A DNA stretch of 9,751 nucleotides from Comamonadaceae bacterium (GTDB lineage Bacteria; Pseudomonadota; Gammaproteobacteria; Burkholderiales; Burkholderiaceae_C). The notes beneath the pieces were generated by a model. It worked only from the letters and a program-made list of their open reading frames with translations. It was not told the DNA's origin and made no database searches. Below, piece by piece: positions 4,278-9,751 of the stretch (its first letter is position 1; each line of letters starts with the position of its first letter). Location: positions 1-9,751 of the forward strand of contig CANHKH010000086.1 in NCBI GenBank assembly GCA_947460165.1, written 5' to 3'. Both the position numbers and the translations under genes were made by a program.

Positions 4278-6670
4278 TGTCACCATTGAGCACGCCCTTG
4301 CCCGCTTTGCCTAGGGCACCGTCTTTGCCGCGCTTGGCTGCCGCGCCCAGCGCACCCACTGCCCGCGACCGACTGCAGGCCTATGACGACCCCGAGGAGT
4401 GGCGCCAGTTCAGCCGCAGCGAGAGCAGCGCGACTGCCATCTGGACCTCGCAGGTGCGCGTGGAAGGCATGCACTGCGCGGCTTGCGCGCTGCTAGTCGA
4501 GCAAGCCTTGCTGGGTTTGCCAGGCGTGCAGGCGGTCAAGGTCAGCAGCGCCTCGCAGCGCGCGGCGGTCACCTGGTCGGCCGCTCAGGTGCGGCCCTCG
4601 CAATGGCTGGCCGCAGGCCAGTCACAGGGTTATCGCTTGGTGCCCGACCTGGACGTGGCCAGTCTGGACAGCATCAGGCGCGACTCGCGCCTGATGCTCT
4701 GGCGCTGGCTGGTGGCCGGCTTTTGCATGATGCAAGTCATGATGTATGCCTACCCGGCCTACATTGCCGAGCCAGGCAGCATCACGCCCGACATTGCGCA
4801 GCTGCTGCGTTGGGCCTCGTGGGTGCTTACCTTACCCGTGCTTTTGTTTTCAGCGCGTCCGTTTTTTGCCCATGCCTGGCGCGACCTGCAGCAGCGCCGC
4901 ATCAGCATGGACTTGCCGGTGGCGCTGGGCGTGCTCATCACCTTTGCCATCAGCTCGGCCGCCACCTTTGAGCCGCAGGGCTGGTGGGGCGCCGAGGTGT
5001 ACTTTGACTCGCTCACCATGTTTGTGTTTTTTTTGCTCAGCGGCCGCTGGCTGGAGCAGCGCTTGCGCGAGCGCACCGCAGGCTCGCTGGACGCGCTCAT
5101 GCAGCGCCTGCCGCACAGCGTGGAGCGGCGCCTGACTGGCGGCAGCTTTGAGCGGGTGGCCGTGCGGCGCCTGCGCGTGGACGATGTCATCCGCGTATTG
5201 CCGGGCGAGGCCTTTGCGGCCGATGGCGTGGTCATGCAGGGGCGCAGCCATGTGGACGAGTCGCTGCTCACGGGCGAGTCGCGGCCCTTGCCGCTGGCCG
5301 AGGGCAGCCCCGTCATGGCGGGCAGCTACAACTTGAGCGCGGCCGTGCTGGTGCGGGTGCAGCGCCTGGGCGAGGCCACCCGCTATGCCCGCATCGTGGG
5401 CTTGATGCAGCAGGCGGCGGTGGACAAGCCGCGCCTGGCGCTGCTGGCCGACCGCGTGGCCCGGCCTTTTTTGGGGGGCGTGCTGCTGGCCGCAGCCGGG
5501 GCAGCCGCATGGTGGTGGCCCACCGATCCGGCCCGCGCTGTGATGGCGGCCGTGGCTGTGCTGGTGGTCACCTGCCCCTGCGCCTTGTCGCTGGCCACCC
5601 CCAGCGCCATGCTCACCACGGCCGGCTGGCTGGCCCGCCAGGGCGTGCTGGTGCGCCGCTTGCAGGCCCTGCAAACCCTGCAGTCGATTGACACCGTGGT
5701 GTTTGACAAAACCGGTACCCTCACCGAGGCCCGCATGGGTTTGCAACGCACCGTGCTTTTGGGCGCGCCCAGCTCGGGCATGAACCAAGCGCTGGCCCTG
5801 CAGATCGCAGCTGCACTTGCGCAGCATTCTTTGCACCCCGTCTCCAAGGCCTTGGCCGAGGCTGGCGCAGCGCAGGCGGGCAGCTTGTTGGCTCTGGATG
5901 TGGTGGGGCTGCAGGAGGTGGCGGGCCAGGGGCTGCGCGCGCAAGTGGTGGGGGCCGAGCACCTGGGTGTGCGGGGCTGGGTGCGGCTGGGCCGGGCCGA
6001 GTTTTGCGGCCTCACAGCCACGGACAGCCCTGGCATGCAGGTGTTCTTGGCCCTAGAGTCGGATGGCGTGTCCCCACCCGCTGCGCTCAGCGAGCCCTGG
6101 GGCCTGGCCCGCTTTGAGCTGGACGAGCAACTGCGCGCCGACGCGGCGGCCCTGGTCAGCCAGCTGCGCTCGGCCGGTCTGGACGTGCAACTGCTCTCGG
6201 GCGACCGCAGCGCGTCGGTGCAGCACCTGGCCCAGCGCTTGAATGTGCCGGTGGCCAGGGGCGACTGCTCGCCGCAAGACAAGCTGGCGCACCTGGAGGA
6301 CTTGCAGCGCCGGGGCCACCGGGTGTTCATGGTCGGCGACGGACTGAACGACGGTCCGGTGCTCGCCCGCGCCGATGTGTCCATGGCCGTGGGGCCCTCG
6401 GTGCCGCTGGCCCAGGCGCAGGCCGATTTGGTCATGCCCTCAGCGCCTTTGCTGCGCATTGGGGCCTTGCTCCAGCAGTCCAAGCGCACCATGCAGGTGG
6501 TGCGGCAAAACCTGCTGTGGGCCTTGCTCTACAACGGGATTTGCGTGCCGCTGGCGATCAGCGGCTCGCTGCCTGCGTGGCTGGCGGGTCTGGGCATGGC
6601 GCTGAGCTCTTTGTGGGTGGTGCTCAACGCCGCACGCTTGGCGCGATCGCCACGCGGCGTGGTCCCCTGA
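4277..6670 (+). CDS. ccoI: CcoI/FixI copper-translocating P1B-type ATPase for cbb3 oxidase
   Basis: This inner-membrane pump moves copper out of the cytoplasm for delivery to the CuB site of CcoN. The 797 residues contain, in order: an N-terminal metal-binding domain with GMHCAAC (C67 and C70), transmembrane helices from about residue 138, the actuator loop TGES (332-335), the membrane ion site CPC (433-435), the phosphorylation motif DKTGT (D477), the nucleotide-domain HP motif (H520-P521) and GDGLND (687-692). The end GMALSSLWVVLNAARLARS carries the conserved Met-Ser-Ser and Asn of the last helix. One N-terminal metal domain and the position before ccoS and ccoN favour CcoI/FixI over a CopA detoxification pump. 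A stop codon at 4265-4267 makes 4277 the first ATG in frame. It has no Shine-Dalgarno, in line with a leaderless transcript from the FNR promoter. An eight-T run near 5027-5034 codes for FVFFL. Confidence 0.95.
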   Translation: MSPLSTPLPALPRAPSLPRLAAAPSAPTARDRLQAYDDPEEWRQFSRSESSATAIWTSQVRVEGMHCAACALLVEQALLGLPGVQAVKVSSASQRAAVTWSAAQVRPSQWLAAGQSQGYRLVPDLDVASLDSIRRDSRLMLWRWLVAGFCMMQVMMYAYPAYIAEPGSITPDIAQLLRWASWVLTLPVLLFSARPFFAHAWRDLQQRRISMDLPVALGVLITFAISSAATFEPQGWWGAEVYFDSLTMFVFFLLSGRWLEQRLRERTAGSLDALMQRLPHSVERRLTGGSFERVAVRRLRVDDVIRVLPGEAFAADGVVMQGRSHVDESLLTGESRPLPLAEGSPVMAGSYNLSAAVLVRVQRLGEATRYARIVGLMQQAAVDKPRLALLADRVARPFLGGVLLAAAGAAAWWWPTDPARAVMAAVAVLVVTCPCALSLATPSAMLTTAGWLARQGVLVRRLQALQTLQSIDTVVFDKTGTLTEARMGLQRTVLLGAPSSGMNQALALQIAAALAQHSLHPVSKALAEAGAAQAGSLLALDVVGLQEVAGQGLRAQVVGAEHLGVRGWVRLGRAEFCGLTATDSPGMQVFLALESDGVSPPAALSEPWGLARFELDEQLRADAAALVSQLRSAGLDVQLLSGDRSASVQHLAQRLNVPVARGDCSPQDKLAHLEDLQRRGHRVFMVGDGLNDGPVLARADVSMAVGPSVPLAQAQADLVMPSAPLLRIGALLQQSKRTMQVVRQNLLWALLYNGICVPLAISGSLPAWLAGLGMALSSLWVVLNAARLARSPRGVVP

Positions 6671-6679
6671 AGGACGGCT

Positions 6680-6826
6680 GTGGACATTCTTTTTTTGCTG
6701 GTACCCCTGTCTGTGCTCTTGGCTTTGGGCGTGCTGGGCCTGCTGGCCTGGGCGGTGTGGTCGGGGCAGTTTGAGGATGTAGACAGCGAGAGCCAGCGCA
6801 TCTTGCAAGAGCCCCCGCAAGGGTGA
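6680..6826 (+). CDS. ccoS: CcoS, small membrane assembly protein of cbb3 oxidase
   Basis: This 48-residue protein starts VDILFLLVPLSVLLALGVLG and ends with an acidic tail (QFEDVDSESQRILQEPP). One transmembrane helix followed by W-x-x-GQFED-(D/E) is the CcoS/FixS pattern. CcoS is needed for insertion of haem and copper into CcoN in species where it has been tested. The start is GTG, nine bases after the ccoI stop, with AAGGA (6670-6674) five bases upstream that decides the start. The short length and non-ATG start make it easy to miss. It is almost certainly co-transcribed with ccoI. Confidence 0.93.
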   Translation: MDILFLLVPLSVLLALGVLGLLAWAVWSGQFEDVDSESQRILQEPPQG

Positions 6827-6855
6827 GCGCGCCTTGTCTTAAGCCATTTTGTAAG

Positions 6856-6931
6856 AGCTGGTCTGCTGGCGATGCGTGACTGTCCAGCTTCATCGCCTCA
6901 GGCCACGTATCGCCGGCAGGCCAGCGCCTGC
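6856..6931 (+). other. Cluster of inverted repeats between ccoS and ccoN
   Basis: Three perfect inverted repeats are visible: AGCTGG/CCAGCT (6856-6861 with 6884-6889), GGCGATG/CATCGCC (6868-6874 with 6891-6897) and GCAGGC/GCCTGC (6916-6921 with 6926-6931, 4-nt loop). The first two interleave, so they are either alternative stems or a pseudoknot. None is followed directly by a T tract. The cluster could end or process the ccoIS transcript before the ccoN promoter. Function is not shown. Confidence 0.35.
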
Positions 6932-7023
6932 AAAGCCCAAGCAGTCTTTTCGCGGATGGAACCCAGCAGCCACGCGTGGGGCCGTCAGGCTGCCGACAGT
7001 TGAGACCCTGAGTTGGTCAAAGC

Positions 7024-7065
7024 TTGATCCATGTCAAGCCGGCCCAAGCCGGTGGTGGTCACACT
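7024..7065 (+). promoter_or_regulatory. FNR/Anr-activated promoter of ccoNOQP
   Basis: TTGATCCATGTCAA is at 7024-7037. Class II spacing puts the -10 at 7060-7065, which reads CACACT and keeps the A and final T of TATAAT; the start would be near 7072. The box and its flanks (7019-7041) are identical over 23 bases to 4224-4246 at the ccoI/uspA promoter. FNR/Anr control of cbb3 operons at low oxygen is well established. The exact -10 is uncertain. Confidence 0.8.
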
Positions 7066-7082
7066 GGCGTGACATTGGTTTT

Positions 7083-7086
7083 AGGA
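7083..7086 (+). promoter_or_regulatory. Ribosome binding site that fixes the ccoN start
   Basis: AGGA lies eight bases before the ATG at 7095. The reading frame is open back to a GTG at 6876 and has another ATG at 7086. The first would place the FNR promoter inside the gene, and the second has TAGG directly against it. The start at 7095 is therefore preferred. Confidence 0.7.
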
Positions 7087-7094
7087 TGTTTTTC

Positions 7095-8576
7095 ATGAGC
7101 GCTGCCCATCCCGCCATGGCCTTGCCGTCGGTCGACTCCACGGGCTGGTCGGCCCGCCAGGCCACCACCTACAACGACAAGATCGTGCGCCAGTTCTCCA
7201 TCGCCGCGGTGGTGTGGGGCGTGGTCAGCATGCTGGTGGGCGTGTTCATCGCGGCGCAGATGGCTTGGCCCGAGCTCAACATGGGCATTGCTTGGTTGTC
7301 TTTTGGTCGCCTGCGGCCCTTGCACACCAATGCGGCGATTTTTGCTTTTGGGGGGTGTGCGCTGTTTGCCACCAGTTACTGGGTGGTGCAGCGCACCTGC
7401 CAGGTGCGCGTCATCTCAGACAAGCTGGCGGCGCTGCATTTTTGGCTGTGGCAGGCCGTTATTGTGGGTGCGGCCATCACGCTGCCGCTGGGCATCACAC
7501 GGGGCAAAGAATATGCCGAGCTGGAGTGGCCGCTGAGCATCGTCATTGCCGTGGCCTGGGTGGCGTATGCCATTGTGTTTTTTGGCACCATAGGCCTGCG
7601 TCGGGTCAAGCACATTTACGTGGCCAATTGGTTTTATGGCGCTTTCATCATTGCCGTGGCCATGCTGCACATCACCAACGCCATCAGCATTCCGGCCAGC
7701 CTGTGGAAGTCGTATTCGGTGTACGCCGGTGTGCAAGACGCCATGGTCCAGTGGTGGTACGGCCACAACGCGGTGGGTTTTTTCCTGACGGCGGGCTTTT
7801 TGGGCATTGTTTACTACTTCATCCCCAAACAGGCTGAGCGGCCGGTGTACTCCTACCGCCTGTCCATCGTGCATTTCTGGGCGTTGATTTTTACCTACAT
7901 GTGGGCCGGCCCCCACCACCTGCACTACACGGCGCTGCCCGACTGGACGCAATCGCTGGGCATGGTGTTTTCGCTGATTTTGTTGGCACCCAGCTGGGGC
8001 GGCATGATCAACGGCGTGATGACGCTGTCGGGCGCCTGGCACAAGCTGCGCGAGGACCCCATCTTGCGCTTCATGATCGTGGCCTTGTCGTTTTACGGCA
8101 TTGCCACCTTTGAAGGACCCATGATGTCCATCAAAACCGTGAATGCGCTCTCGCACTACACCGACTGGGGCATTGCCCATGTGCACGGCGGCACGCTGGG
8201 CTGGGTGGGCTTCATCTCCATGGGCGCGCTGTACTACCTGGTGCCGCGCTTGTTTGGGCAAAAACAAATGCACAGCCTGCGTGCCATTGAGCTGCATTTT
8301 TGGGTGGCCACTGTGGGCATCGTGCTTTACATCGCCTCCATGTGGATTGCGGGTGTGATGCAGGGCCTGATGTGGCGCGCCATCAACACCGACGGCGCGC
8401 TCACCTACACCTTTGTGGAAGGCGTCAAAGCCACTTTTCCGTTTTACATGATCCGTTTTGTGGGCGGCCTGATGTACCTGTTCGGCATGCTGGTGATGGC
8501 TTGGAACGTTGGGAAGACGGTCATGGCCGGACGCCCCCAAGAAAGCCGCATCCCCACCGCCTTGGCCCACGCCTGA
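7095..8576 (+). CDS. ccoN: CcoN, catalytic subunit I of cbb3-type cytochrome c oxidase
   Basis: This inner-membrane subunit holds low-spin haem b and the haem b3-CuB centre that reduces oxygen to water and pumps protons. The 493 residues have about twelve membrane helices. All expected ligands are present, with a constant offset of 17 from Pseudomonas stutzeri numbering: H77 (haem b), H224 in WWYGHNAVGFF (CuB), Y268 (cross-linked Tyr), H274 and H275 in AGPHHLHY (CuB), and H362 (haem b3) and H364 (haem b) in HVHGGTLGW. The protein starts MSAAHPAMALPSVDSTGW with a short hydrophilic lead. It is the first gene of ccoNOQP, driven by the FNR promoter at 7024-7065. It looks intact. Confidence 0.98.
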   Translation: MSAAHPAMALPSVDSTGWSARQATTYNDKIVRQFSIAAVVWGVVSMLVGVFIAAQMAWPELNMGIAWLSFGRLRPLHTNAAIFAFGGCALFATSYWVVQRTCQVRVISDKLAALHFWLWQAVIVGAAITLPLGITRGKEYAELEWPLSIVIAVAWVAYAIVFFGTIGLRRVKHIYVANWFYGAFIIAVAMLHITNAISIPASLWKSYSVYAGVQDAMVQWWYGHNAVGFFLTAGFLGIVYYFIPKQAERPVYSYRLSIVHFWALIFTYMWAGPHHLHYTALPDWTQSLGMVFSLILLAPSWGGMINGVMTLSGAWHKLREDPILRFMIVALSFYGIATFEGPMMSIKTVNALSHYTDWGIAHVHGGTLGWVGFISMGALYYLVPRLFGQKQMHSLRAIELHFWVATVGIVLYIASMWIAGVMQGLMWRAINTDGALTYTFVEGVKATFPFYMIRFVGGLMYLFGMLVMAWNVGKTVMAGRPQESRIPTALAHA

Positions 8577-8592
8577 AAGCGAAGAAAAACCC

Positions 8593-9198
8593 ATGTCTTT
8601 CTCACACGAAAAAATTGAAACCAACAACTGGTTGATGATTGTGTTGGTGCTGCTGGTGGTGGCGGTGGGCGGTTTGGTCGAGATCGTGCCGCTCTTCTTT
8701 CAAAAGTCCACCACCCAGCCCATTGCCGGCGTGGTGCCAGACACGCCGCTGCGCTTGGTGGGCCGCGACATTTACCTGCGCGAAGGTTGCTACAACTGCC
8801 ACTCGCAAATGATTCGCCCGCTGCTGGCCGAGACCATGCGCTATGGCCACTATTCGGTGGCAGGTGAATATGTGTACGACCACCCCTTTCAGTGGGGCAG
8901 CAAACGCACCGGGCCCGACCTGCACCGCGTGGGCGGCAAATACTCTGACGAGTGGCAGCGCCTGCACCTGGTCAGCCCGCGCGAGCTGGTGCCCGAGTCC
9001 ATCATGCCAGCCTACCCCTGGCTGGAAAAAGCCCCGGTGCAAGACTGGCCCATTGCCCCCCGCATGCGCGCGCTGCGGGTGGCCGGTGTGCCCTACACCG
9101 ACGCGCAAATCGCCGCCGCCCCGGCCGAGCTGCAGGGCAAAACCGAGCTCGACGCCATGGTGGCCTACCTGCAAGGCTTGGGCCTGGCTCTCAAGTAA
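8593..9198 (+). CDS. ccoO: CcoO, mono-haem cytochrome c subunit of cbb3 oxidase
   Basis: CcoO is a membrane-anchored cytochrome c that passes electrons from CcoP to CcoN. The 201 residues start MSFSHEKIETNNWLM, followed by one membrane anchor at about residues 13-36. The haem-binding motif C66-Y-N-C69-H70 is in EGCYNCHSQMIRP, and M138 in ESIMPAYPWL is the likely axial ligand. Length and motifs are typical. The ATG at 8593 lies 16 bases after the ccoN stop with only a weak purine-rich site (GAAG). The frame is open further upstream inside ccoN, but the N-terminus of the family starts here. Confidence 0.97.
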   Translation: MSFSHEKIETNNWLMIVLVLLVVAVGGLVEIVPLFFQKSTTQPIAGVVPDTPLRLVGRDIYLREGCYNCHSQMIRPLLAETMRYGHYSVAGEYVYDHPFQWGSKRTGPDLHRVGGKYSDEWQRLHLVSPRELVPESIMPAYPWLEKAPVQDWPIAPRMRALRVAGVPYTDAQIAAAPAELQGKTELDAMVAYLQGLGLALK

Positions 9199-9203
9199 GG
9201 AGA
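9196..9203 (+). promoter_or_regulatory. Strong ccoQ ribosome binding site over the ccoO stop codon
   Basis: TAAGGAGA contains both the ccoO stop codon (TAA) and a near-perfect Shine-Dalgarno, seven bases before the ccoQ ATG at 9211. This suggests coupled and efficient translation of ccoQ. Confidence 0.8.
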
Positions 9204-9210
9204 CCCTCAC

Positions 9211-9360
9211 ATGGACCTCAATGTTTTGCGCAGCGCCGTCACCGTCGCGGCTTTCCTGGCCTTTGTGGGGCTGCTGGTTTGGTCCTGCATGCCCGCGCGC
9301 CGAAAAGAATTTGAAGAAGCGGCGGCTCTGCCCTTCAAGGACGAGGATGCAGGCTCATGA
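9211..9360 (+). CDS. ccoQ: CcoQ, small membrane subunit of cbb3 oxidase
   Basis: This 49-residue protein has one transmembrane helix (residues 9-25) followed by a basic stop-transfer ARRKEF and an acidic tail with AALPF, the usual CcoQ/FixQ layout. CcoQ stabilises the oxidase core and its link to CcoP. It lies between ccoO and ccoP, and its stop overlaps the ccoP start by four bases (ATGA at 9357-9360). Confidence 0.95.
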   Translation: MDLNVLRSAVTVAAFLAFVGLLVWSCMPARRKEFEEAAALPFKDEDAGS

Positions 9361-9751
9361 GTGACTTCACCCACGGTTTTTGGTCTTGGTATGTGGCCGC
9401 CATCTCGCTGGTGTCCATCTTGGCTTGCGCGTTGCTGCTGTGGCTGGCCGGCAAAGCCCGGGTGCCCGCCGGCGAGGCCGGGCGCCAAGACAACACCACC
9501 GGCCATGTGTGGGACGAGGACCTGCGCGAGTACAACAACCCCCTGCCGCGCTGGTGGATGTGGTTGTTCATCCTCACCGTGGTGTTTGCGATGGGCTACT
9601 TGGCCCTGTTCCCGGGCTTGGGCAGCTTCCAGGGCAGCCAGCGTTGGTCGCAGGTGGCCGACCACGACGCTGACGTGCAGCGCATGCGCCAAGCCCTGGC
9701 GCCCTTGTACGCCGAGTTCACCGCCAAATCGGTGGCCGAGCTGTCCAAAGA
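9357..9751 (+). CDS. ccoP: CcoP, di-haem cytochrome c subunit of cbb3 oxidase (3' end outside window)
   Basis: CcoP accepts electrons from the bc1 complex or soluble cytochromes and passes them to CcoO. Only the first 131 codons are present. Visible parts are MSDFTHGFWSWYVAAISL with a first membrane helix (about 8-31), the signature GHVWDEDLREYNNPLPRWW at residues 49-67, and a second helix at about 68-88. The second helix and the AGGRQ-like loop are typical of CcoP with two membrane segments. The two CxxCH haem motifs lie beyond the window edge, so their integrity cannot be judged. It starts within the ccoQ stop. Confidence 0.95.
   Translation, partial: MSDFTHGFWSWYVAAISLVSILACALLLWLAGKARVPAGEAGRQDNTTGHVWDEDLREYNNPLPRWWMWLFILTVVFAMGYLALFPGLGSFQGSQRWSQVADHDADVQRMRQALAPLYAEFTAKSVAELSK

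Noticed and set aside
7082..7087. TAGGAT as the ccoN -10, giving a leaderless start at 7095
   Set aside because: It would put the FNR box at about -64.5, not a favoured position, and the same bases serve as the Shine-Dalgarno.
7416..8627. 403-codon minus-strand open frame opposite ccoN
   Set aside because: Typical mirror frame of high-GC coding DNA; the plus strand has every cbb3 ligand.

Overview
The window reads as a chromosomal segment of a betaproteobacterium, most likely Burkholderiales and perhaps Comamonadaceae. The grounds are high GC with G/C-ending codons, the gene order ccoI-ccoS-ccoN-ccoO-ccoQ-ccoP, and Anr/FNR-type boxes of the form TTGAT-N4-GTCAA. The genus cannot be fixed from sequence alone.

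The left 3.7 kb is accessory DNA. It holds a Fic-domain protein (probable AMP-transferase) with an autoinhibitory motif and a C-terminal winged helix (241-1275). Next is the N-terminal stump of a GIY-YIG-type restriction/helicase protein (1319-1627), then the last 45 codons of a universal stress protein gene on the minus strand (1785-1919). A complete HipB-HipA toxin-antitoxin pair follows (2000-3672), with an AT-rich promoter carrying two matching operator-like dyads. An intact uspA (3730-4173, minus) closes this part. The uspA fragment and the end of intact uspA form an imperfect 135-bp direct repeat that brackets hipBA.

The right 5.5 kb is the high-affinity cbb3 cytochrome oxidase locus: ccoI (copper P1B-ATPase), ccoS (48 aa, GTG start), ccoN, ccoO, ccoQ and the start of ccoP, which runs off the window. 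CcoI and CcoS supply and assemble metal centres. CcoNOQP form the oxidase used at low oxygen.

The two parts meet at a divergent promoter. One FNR box (4229-4242) lies between uspA and ccoI. Identical TAAGCT -10 elements sit on both sides at exactly the class II activator spacing, so one dimer could drive uspA leftwards and ccoI rightwards. On the ccoI side the predicted transcript starts at the ATG, so the mRNA would be leaderless. The same box with its flanks (23 identical bases) recurs upstream of ccoN (box 7024-7037). Together these suggest one oxygen-responsive regulon of stress protein, copper pump and oxidase, with a toxin/defence cargo placed beside it.

No rRNA, tRNA, CRISPR array, transposase or integrase was seen.
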